The notes beneath the pieces were generated by a model. It was given only the letters and a program-made list of their open reading frames with translations, did not search any database and had not been told where the DNA came from. Below, piece by piece: positions 42,256 through 51,035 of a stretch of 64,000 bases of DNA. The stretch is from assembly GCA_001899315.1 (NCBI GenBank), contig MOYA01000002.1, positions 619,848 to 683,847 of the forward strand, written 5' to 3'. This stretch comes from Candidatus Obscuribacter phosphatis. GTDB taxonomy: Bacteria > Cyanobacteriota > Vampirovibrionia > Obscuribacterales > Obscuribacteraceae. Every line of letters begins with the position of its first letter. Positions within the stretch are counted from its first letter, which is position 1. Made by a program: the position numbers and the translations under genes.

Positions 42256-43242
42256 ATGTTTGATCTTTTCAAGAAGCAGTTTATCGATGTTATTGAGTGG
42301 ACCGAAAGCACAAATGGCGTTTTGAGCTATCGCTACCCCACTGCCGACAAGGAAATCCAGACCGGCGCTCAGCTTACTGTGCGCGATTCGCAAATGGCTT
42401 TGTTTGTGAACGAGGGCAATGTGGCTGATGTATTCAGCCCCGGTCGCTATGAGCTGTCCACCAAGACCTTGCCTGTCTTGACCAGCTTGCTCAACTGGGA
42501 CAAGGCTTTCAAATCGCCTTTCAAATCAGAAGTTTATTTCTTCTCCACTCGTGAGCAGCTTGACCAGAGATGGGGCACCCAACAAGCCATTACTGTGCGC
42601 GACAAAGAGTTTGGTGTAATCAGACTGCGTGCTTTCGGCACCTTCGCTTACAGAGTAGAAGAGCCGACTACTTTCCATCAGAAAGTTTCTGGTACCAGAG
42701 AAAAGTACACCACTAGCGAATTGGACGGACAGCTTCGTTCAATCATCACCACCAACATTGCCACCACCTTGGGAGAGGCCAAAACACCGTTCCTCGATAT
42801 GGCGGCTAATCAAACCAAGCTGTCCGAGACTCTCAAAGAGTCTCTCGATCATGCTTTCTGGGACTATGGTTTGAAGTTGACTTCATTCTTGGTGCAGAGC
42901 GTTACTTTGCCCGAAGAATTGCAGCAATATCTCGACAAGCAGTCTAGTATGAATTTAGTGGGCGATCTTAAAAAATACGCCCAGTTCCAGGCCGCAGACG
43001 CCATCAGTGCAGCCGCTGAGAATCCCGGTGGGATGGCTATGCTGGGAGTCGGCTTAAACGCCAACGCTCTTGTTGGCCAGGCCTTTAATCAAGGGCTGGC
43101 AGGCTCAGACAGCGCCGCTGCTGCTAAGCCGGAAGATCCTTTTTTGGTCCTGGAAAAACTTCAGACCCTCATGGAAAAAGGCGTGCTCTCTAAAGAAGAG
43201 TTCGAAGCTAAGAAAGCCGAAGTGCTGAAAAGAATTTCCTGA
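42256..43242 (+). CDS. SPFH (YdjI-like) protein with C-terminal SHOCT
   Basis: The 328-residue protein has an SPFH/band-7-like domain (about 20-235) of the YdjI type, recognised by VRDSQMALFVNEGNVADVFSP and REQLDQRWGTQQ. A Gly/Ala-rich linker leads to a C-terminal SHOCT motif (about 290-328; LQTLMEKGVLSKEEFEAKK). There is no transmembrane helix; SPFH proteins oligomerise on membranes. In other bacteria YdjI-type proteins recruit PspA-like factors to stressed membrane. It heads the eight-gene operon, and its stop overlaps the next ATG by one base. Confidence 0.85.
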   Translation: MFDLFKKQFIDVIEWTESTNGVLSYRYPTADKEIQTGAQLTVRDSQMALFVNEGNVADVFSPGRYELSTKTLPVLTSLLNWDKAFKSPFKSEVYFFSTREQLDQRWGTQQAITVRDKEFGVIRLRAFGTFAYRVEEPTTFHQKVSGTREKYTTSELDGQLRSIITTNIATTLGEAKTPFLDMAANQTKLSETLKESLDHAFWDYGLKLTSFLVQSVTLPEELQQYLDKQSSMNLVGDLKKYAQFQAADAISAAAENPGGMAMLGVGLNANALVGQAFNQGLAGSDSAAAAKPEDPFLVLEKLQTLMEKGVLSKEEFEAKKAEVLKRIS

Positions 43243-43868
43243 TGATCAAACTCAACTGCCCTGCTTGCGGCGCAGAAGTAGAGTTTCGTTCGAAAGCCTC
43301 GGTGTTTTCTGTCTGTTCTTTCTGTCGATCCACTCTGGTGCGCCAAGATATGAATCTAGAGAAACTCGGCGAAATGGCCGAGCTTCAAGACGATTTGACG
43401 CCTCTGCAAATTGGCACAAAGGGGCAGTGCGACAATGAGCCTTTTGAACTGGTCGGGCGTCTGCGCGTCGCCTATGATGCCGGTGCCTGGAATGAATGGT
43501 ATGCCCTGAGCGGAGATAAAGAGTACTGGCTGTCCGAGGCTCAAGGGTTTTATGCCTTTTGCCGCCCCGTCGAAAATTCGGCTGGTATCACCCGTGATAG
43601 CATATTCGCCGGCAAGAGTGTCTATGTAGACAAGCTGGGAATGATGGACATCGATGATGCCCGCGATGTCTTTTGTCTATATAGTGAAGGGGAATTGCCC
43701 TTTAAGGCTCAGCTGGGTAGGCGATCTTTTAGTGTTGATTTAAGTGGTCCCCATTTGAAGATGGCCACAATCGAAATTACTGATAGCGAAGTTCGCATTT
43801 TCAAAGGACGCTATCTGGAGTTTGATGAATTCAACTTTCAAAACTTGAGGCGTATCGATGGCTGGTGA
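43242..43868 (+). CDS. Zinc-ribbon DUF4178 protein
   Basis: An N-terminal zinc ribbon (CPAC and CSFC, residues 5-28) precedes a DUF4178 domain (about 55-190) with FELVGRLRVAYDAGAWNEWY and EYWLSEAQGFY. DUF4178 is a beta-rich domain of unknown function that often accompanies SPFH, DUF350 and polyamine genes. The 208-residue frame overlaps both neighbours (1 and 11 bases), which implies coupled translation. Confidence 0.85.
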   Translation: MIKLNCPACGAEVEFRSKASVFSVCSFCRSTLVRQDMNLEKLGEMAELQDDLTPLQIGTKGQCDNEPFELVGRLRVAYDAGAWNEWYALSGDKEYWLSEAQGFYAFCRPVENSAGITRDSIFAGKSVYVDKLGMMDIDDARDVFCLYSEGELPFKAQLGRRSFSVDLSGPHLKMATIEITDSEVRIFKGRYLEFDEFNFQNLRRIDGW

Positions 43869-45201
43869 ATCTGATAAGCCAAACCTAGAGCGAGAGCCTG
43901 AGAAGCCCAAGCCTATGGCTCGCACCTTCTCTTGTCCAGGCTGCGGCGGCAATGTCGTTATCCGCTTTCCGGGAGCGGTCTTATCTTGCGCCTGCGAATT
44001 TTGTCATGTGGTCATTGATGTAACTGATAGCAACTATCGCATCATCGAAGGCTTCTTTTATAAGATGAAGGGCTATGAGCCCTTCGTGCCCCTAGGCACT
44101 AGAGCCGAGTTGAAGGGCAAGACCTGGGAAGTTATCGGTTATATGGTGCGCTCAGATGTCGCCTCAAGCTATATGTGGGAAGAGTATTTGCTCTTTAATC
44201 CATATTATGGTTTCCGTTGGTTGACCAATAACGGCAAGCACTGGAATTTTGTCACCATGATCAAGGATAAGCCCAGTGAAACCAAGTTGTTTTCCGGTGC
44301 TTATGTTTTCTCCGCATCGCTCTATGAGCGCAAGTTCAAGCTCTATTATCGTGGTGCGGCCAAGGTGGAGTTTGTCACCGGCGAATTTTATTGGAAGGTC
44401 AAGGCGGATAGTCGGGTGGAAATGTCCGATTTTGTTTCCCCGCCCTATATGCTTTCTTGTGAGCAAGACAAAAGTGAGAAAGTTTGGAGCCTCTCTGAGT
44501 ATGTCTCAATCGACGAAATAGAGAGCGCCTTCAAACTGGAAAAGCCGCTGCCTAGGCCTATGAACTATGCGCCTAATCAGCCTATTGCCGATACCAAGGT
44601 TTCTTCCCAGATTTCACGTATGCTTCTTGGTGCATTCTTGCTTTTGCTGGCGCTGCAGTTTTGGCAGGTCTGTTACAACCCTGAAACTGTGGTCTATAGC
44701 GATGCTCAAGCCTATCGACCCAATGATAAAAATGCGCCTACATATACGACCAAAACATTTGAATTGACTCGCCCGGTCTCGGGCGTCAAATTGAGCTTTC
44801 GCAGTGATGTCGACAATAGTTGGCTTTATCTATCTGGTGAACTTGTCAATGATGACACCGGTGAAACTTATCCTTTTGGCGAAACTGTAGAATATTATTC
44901 AGGTTATGACGGTGGTGAGGGCTGGAGCGAGGGCTCACGCACTGTTTCCAAATTCATCTCTGCGGTGCCCAAGGGTAAGTACTATCTCAATATAGATAGC
45001 GAGAGCGGTGATTTCCGCACCCAGACACCGCAACAGTATTCGCTTGCCGTCAGCCAAGGGGCGCAAGTGAACGGCAATTTTTGGTGGGTGCTGGCCGGTT
45101 TACTGGTGGCGCCTGTGCTCTCATGGATCGTTGCCTATTCGGCTGATTCAATACGCTGGGCCGATAGCGATTATAGCCCCTATAGATCTTCGGAGAGTTA
45201 G
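43858..45201 (+). CDS. Zinc-ribbon DUF4178 protein with membrane anchors
   Basis: The zinc ribbon has CPGC and CEFC (about residues 23-47). A DUF4178-like domain follows (about 75-215; WEVIGYMVRSDVASSYMWEEY). Two transmembrane helices (about 248-270 and 408-428) flank an extracytoplasmic beta-rich domain of about 130 residues. It appears to be a membrane-bound, enlarged version of the preceding protein and could pass a signal or substrate across the membrane. The start ATG lies inside the previous gene. Confidence 0.8.
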   Translation: MAGESDKPNLEREPEKPKPMARTFSCPGCGGNVVIRFPGAVLSCACEFCHVVIDVTDSNYRIIEGFFYKMKGYEPFVPLGTRAELKGKTWEVIGYMVRSDVASSYMWEEYLLFNPYYGFRWLTNNGKHWNFVTMIKDKPSETKLFSGAYVFSASLYERKFKLYYRGAAKVEFVTGEFYWKVKADSRVEMSDFVSPPYMLSCEQDKSEKVWSLSEYVSIDEIESAFKLEKPLPRPMNYAPNQPIADTKVSSQISRMLLGAFLLLLALQFWQVCYNPETVVYSDAQAYRPNDKNAPTYTTKTFELTRPVSGVKLSFRSDVDNSWLYLSGELVNDDTGETYPFGETVEYYSGYDGGEGWSEGSRTVSKFISAVPKGKYYLNIDSESGDFRTQTPQQYSLAVSQGAQVNGNFWWVLAGLLVAPVLSWIVAYSADSIRWADSDYSPYRSSES

Positions 45202-45207
45202 CAAGCC

Positions 45208-45414
45208 ATGATTGATGATAGAAGGTCTAGATTATTCAGCGCCAAGAACGATGGGATAGACTTGCGCGGCAAAGTCTGGCTCTCGATGTATGCTCTATGG
45301 GCTTGTTATCTGCTCTATTCGTTCGTTATTTGCGCCGTGAACGGTGAACAAATGATGGACGCCAGTGGCAATCACAAGAATAGACCCCAGGGTAAAGGTA
45401 TCTATCACAAGTAA
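45208..45414 (+). CDS. Small single-helix membrane protein
   Basis: The 68-residue protein has a charged N-terminus, one transmembrane helix (about residues 25-46; WLSMYALWACYLLYSFVICAV) here given in part only as WLSMYALW, and a short polar tail. It lies six bases after the DUF4178 gene and 32 before the DUF350 gene, so it belongs to the operon. No family is recognised. Confidence 0.65.
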   Translation: MIDDRRSRLFSAKNDGIDLRGKVWLSMYALWACYLLYSFVICAVNGEQMMDASGNHKNRPQGKGIYHK

Positions 45415-45446
45415 AGCGAGTAAGTCAAAGGAGTAAGTGAAGAGAG

Positions 45447-45665
45447 ATGGATCAAGTGATATCGCTTAAGTATATAGTTGCTTCAGTTGTCTATTCGGCA
45501 CTGGGTATAGCAATTCTCAGCACCACATTTATGGTGTTCGACAAAATAACGCCAGGCGATATGTGGAAAGAAATCGTCCATGAAAAGAACTTGCCTTTGG
45601 CTATTGCTTTGGCTGCCATGACTTTAGCGGTAGGACAGATAGTGGCATCGGCTATTCACGGTTAA
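45447..45665 (+). CDS. DUF350 (YjfL-like) membrane protein
   Basis: The 72-residue protein has two transmembrane helices (about 8-30 and 48-70). The segment VYSALGIAILSTTFMVFDKI and the following NLPLAIALAAM are typical of the DUF350 domain; YjfL itself carries two such units, this one a single unit. DUF350 proteins recur beside spermidine-synthase-like and DUF4178 genes. It lies four bases before the aminopropyltransferase-like gene. Confidence 0.8.
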   Translation: MDQVISLKYIVASVVYSALGIAILSTTFMVFDKITPGDMWKEIVHEKNLPLAIALAAMTLAVGQIVASAIHG

Positions 45666-45669
45666 GGTC

Positions 45670-47181
45670 TTGATCTATCCGCTCCTTATCACCGCTTTTG
45701 TCATATCCACCTGCGGCTTGGTTTATGAGTTGATAGCCGGTACAGTAGCCAGCTATCTTTTGGGTGATTCAGTAACGCAGTTCTCCACCGTCATTGGTGT
45801 TTACTTGTTTGCCATGGGGGTGGGTTCATTTCTTTCTCGCTATATAGAAAAGCGAGTCATAGAGACTTTCATTAAAGTAGAGCTTTTGGTTGGCTTGATC
45901 GGTGGCTTTTCGGCTACAGCTCTATTTGTCTTGTTTGAGCATGTGGAAAATTTTCGCATTTTGCTTTATGGGCTGGTCTTGCTGATAGGCATTTTGGTTG
46001 GCCTAGAAGTGCCGCTCTTGATGCGCATTCTCGAGAAGAAGCTCGATTTCAAGGAATTGGTATCACAGGTATTTACTTTCGATTATGTGGGCGCCCTGCT
46101 TGCCTCACTCCTCTTTCCGCTCGTTTTGGTGCCTCATTTAGGGCTTTTGCGCGTTGCTTTTCTCTTTGGTATTTTCAATGTCATCGTTGCTTTCTGGTCG
46201 GTGCGCCTATTTAAAGACGAGCTTAGGGCAAGAGAAAGTAACTTCTTCAAAGGTGCAGCAGCCCTTTGCGCAATTGTTTTGGTGTGCGGCTTTGCATTTT
46301 CAGAGAAAATAATGTCTTTTGCCGAATCGGCAACCTTTAGCGAACCAATTATTTTTTCGACCACTACGCCCTATCAGCGCATTGTCATCACCGGTAATGG
46401 CAGAGATATTCGCTTATATCTCAATGGTAACCTGCAGTTTTCCACTCGTGATGAATATCGCTATCACGAGGCTTTGGTGCATCCTCTTATGGCTAGCCTG
46501 CCTAAGCCTGAAGACGTTTTGGTTTTGGGCGGCGGCGACGGTATGGCTGTACGCGAAGTGCTCAAGTATCCCTCTGTCAAAAGTGTACAGTTGGTCGATT
46601 TGGACGAGAAAATGACTAGGCTCTTTTCAGAACAGGCTTTTCTGACCAAGCTCAACAAGAACTCTCTCAAAGATAGGCGAGTCTCGGTACTCAACGGTGA
46701 TGCTTTTGTCTGGCTGCGTGAACTTGACGGCAAGCGGCAGTTTGACGCCATTATTGTCGACTTCCCCGACCCCAGCAATTTTTCTCTAGGCAAGCTTTAT
46801 AGCGATACTTTCTACAAAACCCTAAGAAAGGCGCTTAAGCCAGGCGGATTAGTGGTCATTCAAAGTACTTCACCCTACTATGCTAAAAATAGTTACTGGT
46901 GTGTGGTCAATACTCTCAAAGCCAGTGGCTTTCTGACCACGCCCTATCATGCTTATGTGCCGGCTTTCGGCGATTGGGGCTATGTCATCGGTTCACTTCA
47001 GCCTTTTGACGCCCCCAGGCAATATCCTCCCGGCTTGGCCTATATATCGCCCGAGAGTTTTGCTTGCATGCTTGAATTTCCCCATGATATGCAGCCCACC
47101 AAACTCGCCGTAAATAGGCTCAATAATCAAGAACTCGTGCATCTATTCGAAGCAGAGTGGAGCGAGTATGAGCAACACTGA
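45670..47181 (+). CDS. Membrane-anchored spermidine-synthase-like aminopropyltransferase
   Basis: About seven transmembrane helices (residues 1-215) are fused to a spermidine/spermine synthase domain (about 235-490). The SAM-type site is visible as VLGGGDGMAVREVL, with acidic QLVDLDEKM after it, and the polyamine-site Asp lies in VDFPDPSNFSLGKLY. Soluble SpeE is about 290 residues, so the added membrane domain is notable. Such enzymes transfer aminopropyl groups from decarboxylated SAM, supplied here by the neighbouring SpeD. The acceptor may be putrescine or another amine. The TTG start follows TAAGG; the gene overlaps the next by 14 bases. Confidence 0.88.
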   Translation: MIYPLLITAFVISTCGLVYELIAGTVASYLLGDSVTQFSTVIGVYLFAMGVGSFLSRYIEKRVIETFIKVELLVGLIGGFSATALFVLFEHVENFRILLYGLVLLIGILVGLEVPLLMRILEKKLDFKELVSQVFTFDYVGALLASLLFPLVLVPHLGLLRVAFLFGIFNVIVAFWSVRLFKDELRARESNFFKGAAALCAIVLVCGFAFSEKIMSFAESATFSEPIIFSTTTPYQRIVITGNGRDIRLYLNGNLQFSTRDEYRYHEALVHPLMASLPKPEDVLVLGGGDGMAVREVLKYPSVKSVQLVDLDEKMTRLFSEQAFLTKLNKNSLKDRRVSVLNGDAFVWLRELDGKRQFDAIIVDFPDPSNFSLGKLYSDTFYKTLRKALKPGGLVVIQSTSPYYAKNSYWCVVNTLKASGFLTTPYHAYVPAFGDWGYVIGSLQPFDAPRQYPPGLAYISPESFACMLEFPHDMQPTKLAVNRLNNQELVHLFEAEWSEYEQH

Positions 47182-48853
47182 TAAGCTCAGCCGTAAATTG
47201 TTTTTGAGAAGTCTCGGCAGTTTTGTTTTGAGTGGCACCATAGGCGGTGCGGTAAGCGGCTGCTTGACTGCCTGCAATAGACTTGGTCGAACCAATTTAA
47301 CCAATTCCACCTATTCCACCAATTTTCCGGTCAAAATGCTTGGACCATCGATGGCGGTGGGGCATCGTTTGCGCGATATGCTTGGTCGTCTCAACCCTGC
47401 CTTCGCTGACGAAGTCAAAGCTGACTTTTGTAAAGTGGTCATCGTTGGCGGTGGCATTGCCGGGCTATCGACCGGCTGGTGGTTGCAGCGCCATGGCTTC
47501 AACGATTTTACTTTGTTGGAATTAGAGTCTGCTTGCGGCGGCAATAGTCGCTCGGGCAAGAACAAGGTAAGCGCTTATCCCTGGGGGGCGCATTATGTTC
47601 CCTTGCCCAATCTAGAGTCGCATTATGTGCGTCTTTTATTTGCCGAGCTGGGTCTAATCGAGGGCGACTATTCAGTTGCGGCGCCTCGCTATAACGATCT
47701 TCATCTCTGTCACGATCCACAAGAGCGTCTTTTCAAAGATGGACAGTTTCAGGATGGCTTGGTACCCAGGCGCGGCCTGAAGCTGGAGGATAGTCTTGAG
47801 ATAAGGCGCTTTTTTGAACTAGTGCATGAGTTGAGGGATGCTGTCGGTGCAGACGGAAGACCGGCTTTTGCCATTCCTGTCGATCTCAGTTCGCAAGAGC
47901 CCAAGTTTCGAGAGCTTGATGAAATTACATTTGCCCAATGGCTAGAGCAGCGAAATTTCAATTCTAAGCCTTTACTCTGGTATATAGATTATTGCTGTCG
48001 CGATGACTATGGTGCTCTTTCGGCAAATATTTCAGCTTGGGCCGGTCTGCATTATTTTGCCGGTCGGCGAGGGCGGGCGGCAAATGCCGAAACCAACTCG
48101 GTGGTGACATTTCCTTCTGGTAATGGCTATTTGGCGCAGGCGCTCAAAGAGAAAATTAGGGCTCATATCATTGAGAGTGCGCCGGTGCTGAGAATTTTGC
48201 CGGGGCAGAAGCTGAGCCGAGTGATTTATGAGCAAGACGGCAAAACAAAAGCGCTGCAAGCTGAGACTGTGATCTTTGCCGCCCCTCGCTTCCTTGCTCC
48301 CTATATTATCGCCGACTACAAGCTAGAAAAGAAGCCTGAGTATGCACCGTGGTTGGTGGCAAATCTTACCTTGAGCGGCGTTCCCGGCAGCCGTGGCACA
48401 CCCTTGGCTTGGGACAATGTTAGCTATTACGGCGATTCATTGGGCTATGTTGTTGCCAATCATCAAGAGATCACCACAAGAAGAAGCAGCATCGTCATTA
48501 CCTATTATCGTCCGCTGGCGCGCATGCCGGCTGCCCAAGCCAGGCGCTTTCTGCAAGCCCAGGGCGAAACTTTCTGGCGGGACGAAATCGTCAAAGACCT
48601 TGAAATTATGCATCCGGGCATAGGCGCTCTCATTACTTCGATGGAGCTTTGGCCTTGGGGGCATGGTATGGTCAGCCCCTCTCAAGGCTATATGTGGACA
48701 GGCAGGCAGAAACTAGAACGCCGCTTTAAGAGTGTAGTTTTTGCCCACTCAGATATGAGTGGTATTTCCAACTTTGAAGAAGCTCAATACCAGGGCATCA
48801 TGGCTGCCGAGACCATAATCTCGTCGGGCACTGCATTGAAGGAGTCTACATGA
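47168..48853 (+). CDS. Exported FAD-dependent amine-oxidase-like protein
   Basis: A twin-arginine-like signal (SRKLFLRS) with a lipobox-like SGC (about residue 32) suggests folded export, probably as a lipoprotein. The mature protein starts its FAD-binding fold with VVIVGGGIAGLSTGWWLQRHG near residue 95 (quoted in part: GGGIAGLS) and shows the family arrangement of protoporphyrinogen/amine oxidases, with a C-terminal FAD contact around FAHSDMSG. A polyamine or related amine as substrate fits the operon but is inference. It overlaps the flanking genes by 14 and 4 bases. Confidence 0.85.
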   Translation: MSNTDKLSRKLFLRSLGSFVLSGTIGGAVSGCLTACNRLGRTNLTNSTYSTNFPVKMLGPSMAVGHRLRDMLGRLNPAFADEVKADFCKVVIVGGGIAGLSTGWWLQRHGFNDFTLLELESACGGNSRSGKNKVSAYPWGAHYVPLPNLESHYVRLLFAELGLIEGDYSVAAPRYNDLHLCHDPQERLFKDGQFQDGLVPRRGLKLEDSLEIRRFFELVHELRDAVGADGRPAFAIPVDLSSQEPKFRELDEITFAQWLEQRNFNSKPLLWYIDYCCRDDYGALSANISAWAGLHYFAGRRGRAANAETNSVVTFPSGNGYLAQALKEKIRAHIIESAPVLRILPGQKLSRVIYEQDGKTKALQAETVIFAAPRFLAPYIIADYKLEKKPEYAPWLVANLTLSGVPGSRGTPLAWDNVSYYGDSLGYVVANHQEITTRRSSIVITYYRPLARMPAAQARRFLQAQGETFWRDEIVKDLEIMHPGIGALITSMELWPWGHGMVSPSQGYMWTGRQKLERRFKSVVFAHSDMSGISNFEEAQYQGIMAAETIISSGTALKEST

Positions 48854-49947
48854 CTGCAGGCTTGATCAATGCCAAATCTTCCAAGCAACCTTGGCTTTCT
48901 TCGCCGCTCTTTGATCTGCCTTTTATTTTGGCTCCAGCTCTCTTGACCAGTTTATTATCTTTGTATTTTGCCGGCGACGGCAGCGAGGAGCTTTCTTTGG
49001 CGTCATGGGTGATTTTGGTGCTCATGGTCGATGTAGCCCATGTTTATGCCACGCTCTATCGCACTTACTTTGATAAAGAAGCATTTGCGACTAACAAAAC
49101 TTTGCTCATCGCCATTCCACTTTTGTGTTTCGTTCTTGGTGTGCTTTTGTATAGCCTGGGTGCCCTTTTCTTTTGGCGTGCCATGGCTTATTTGGCGGTC
49201 TTTCATTTTGTCAGGCAGCAATACGGCTTTATGGCGCTCTATGCCAGAAAGGAGTTGCGCAGCCGCTTTGCGGTCTTTGTCGATCAGGCGGCAGTTTATG
49301 CTGCCACGCTTTATCCAATTATTTATTGGCATGCTCATTTGCCCAGGCATTTCAATTGGTTTGTCGAAGGCGATTTTGTTTCGCTTGAAATTTTCGGCAC
49401 TATAGAGCCATTCTGTCGCTTGCTCTATTTCTCAATTTTGCTCTTCTATGCTTTTAAAGAAGTTCGAATCACCCTCAAGAACGGCTTTCTCAATTGGCCT
49501 AGAAATCTATTGCTTTTGGGTACTATCTTTTCTTGGTGGCTTGGCATAGTTTGGTCCAATTCTGATTTGATCTTTACTATGACCAATGTGGTCAGCCACG
49601 GCATTCCCTATATGGCGCTTGTTTGGCTCTTTCATCATGGGCGCCGCAGTGAAGGAGGAAGCAGTTTCGATTTCTTCAAAAACTTTCTTTTGAATTTTGC
49701 TCCGGCTTTCTTTCTTTTTTTGGTCTTACTTGCTTATGTCGAAGAGGGCTTTTGGGACGGCTTGGTTTGGCGAGAACATTTAGCCTTTTTTGCTCCTTTT
49801 CGCTTTGACCAGCTGCCGGCCATAACCGATGCAGCCGCACTCTCAGTGCTTGTGCCTTTGCTTTCTTTGCCGCAGTCGACACATTATGTACTAGATGGCT
49901 TTATATGGAAGCTGAAAGACCGAGATAATCGATTTTCAGTCTATTGA
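48850..49947 (+). CDS. Polytopic membrane protein with recurring histidines
   Basis: The 365-residue protein has about 8-9 transmembrane segments. Histidines sit in conserved-looking contexts at or near helix ends: VDVAHVYATLYRTYF, FHFVRQQYGFMALY, NVVSHGIPYMALVW, FHHGRR and STHYVLDGFIWK. This resembles membrane enzymes that bind metal by histidine clusters, but no family is recognised. Its start overlaps the oxidase stop in ATGA, so it completes the operon. It could also be a transporter or scaffold. Confidence 0.75.
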   Translation: MTAGLINAKSSKQPWLSSPLFDLPFILAPALLTSLLSLYFAGDGSEELSLASWVILVLMVDVAHVYATLYRTYFDKEAFATNKTLLIAIPLLCFVLGVLLYSLGALFFWRAMAYLAVFHFVRQQYGFMALYARKELRSRFAVFVDQAAVYAATLYPIIYWHAHLPRHFNWFVEGDFVSLEIFGTIEPFCRLLYFSILLFYAFKEVRITLKNGFLNWPRNLLLLGTIFSWWLGIVWSNSDLIFTMTNVVSHGIPYMALVWLFHHGRRSEGGSSFDFFKNFLLNFAPAFFLFLVLLAYVEEGFWDGLVWREHLAFFAPFRFDQLPAITDAAALSVLVPLLSLPQSTHYVLDGFIWKLKDRDNRFSVY

Positions 49948-49973
49948 TTTTTTGGCTAATGCTTGCTCGCTTT

Positions 49974-50348
49974 TTACTGCATAGTCAGTTCATTCCAACG
50001 GCAATGTTCTTGCCGAGAATGTCCCGATAGGCTTTGGGAAAGCGCTTGGGCTAGTAGTCTAGCTTTAGAGAGATTATCGCTCATGTAGTCGCATACATGA
50101 ATATCAATTGTGGCGCTTTCATGCTCGGGCCAAATATGCACAGCCGCATGCGACTCTTTAAGGACGACCACGGCAGATGCTCCATGTGGTGCAAAGTCCA
50201 CTGCAACATCTGCCATAACATCAAGACCGCTTTGCTTTACAGCTTCTTTCAGCAGACAGGTAAGTTCGGCAGCACCCATCTTTTTGATGCTCTCTTGCAA
50301 AGGCACTATGCCTGAGAGGTGATGAGAGGTGAGCGGTCTCTGGTTCAT
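49974..50348 (-). CDS. speD: S-adenosylmethionine decarboxylase proenzyme
   Basis: This pyruvoyl enzyme produces decarboxylated SAM, the aminopropyl donor for polyamine synthesis. The self-cleavage site is visible as Glu65-Ser66 in LKESHAAVHIWPEH; Ser66 becomes the pyruvoyl group. His71 and Cys86 (IHVCDY) match the catalytic residues of the bacterial class 1B (SpeH-like) group. The 124-residue length is normal. It is convergent with the eight-gene operon carrying the aminopropyltransferase-like gene. Confidence 0.93.
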   Translation of the reverse strand: MNQRPLTSHHLSGIVPLQESIKKMGAAELTCLLKEAVKQSGLDVMADVAVDFAPHGASAVVVLKESHAAVHIWPEHESATIDIHVCDYMSDNLSKARLLAQALSQSLSGHSRQEHCRWNELTMQ

Positions 50349-50382
50349 TTCAATTTAGCACACTGTCGAGATCAGGGGCTTA

Positions 50383-50832
50383 TTATAGATCGCTGGGGTC
50401 AGGCAGCACATTTCTGGTCAGTAAAGTACTTAGGACGATGCTGGTGATGGTCTTGCGCACGCCCTTCACCCTTCTTATTTCGTCTAGAAAGTTTGAAAGA
50501 CTAGCAGTGTCGGCGGTGCGCACTTTTAAGAGCAGACATTCTTCGCCGGCTACAGAATAGACTTCCTCTACTTCTTTAAAGCGATGCAGGGAGCGGCCCA
50601 GTTCGCTGCCCACCCCTTCGGTGGTGACCCGCACAAAGGCACAGAGCTTAAGCCCAATCTTGCTTGGATCTAGCTTGAGACCATAGCTTTCAATAATGCC
50701 CGCCTGCTCCATTTTCTTGACCCGGGCGTGCACTGATGGGGCTGATAGATTTAGCATTTCAGCTAGATCTGCATACTTATGTTTAGCGTCTTGTTGCAAT
50801 AAGGTTAATAATTTTAGGTCAATTTGGTCCAT
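50383..50832 (-). CDS. Lrp/AsnC-family transcriptional regulator
   Basis: An N-terminal winged helix (MDQIDLKLLTLLQQDAKHKY, then NLSAPSVHARVKKMEQAG) is followed by a RAM/ACT-like effector domain (about 65-140). The 149-residue length is standard. Family members bind amino acids and control their transport or catabolism. It is divergent from an EamA-type exporter across ~200 bases, a common arrangement in which the regulator controls the exporter. Confidence 0.93.
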   Translation of the reverse strand: MDQIDLKLLTLLQQDAKHKYADLAEMLNLSAPSVHARVKKMEQAGIIESYGLKLDPSKIGLKLCAFVRVTTEGVGSELGRSLHRFKEVEEVYSVAGEECLLLKVRTADTASLSNFLDEIRRVKGVRKTITSIVLSTLLTRNVLPDPSDL

Positions 50833-51035
50833 GGTCTGACTCGGTTAGGTGATTTTGCCAAATGCTATTAGAAAGTTTGGTTTGTTAGCTAAATTGGGGT
50901 TGCGGGCGAACCCGATTAGTTTCATTATAAAGGAAGCCTGATGCAATTAGCTAATTGCTCTGGTTTACTTTCGCATTACTTGCCGATTTTCCTTCATTTT
51001 TTTAAGTGATCGGCATTGAGAGAGCAGGAAACACT

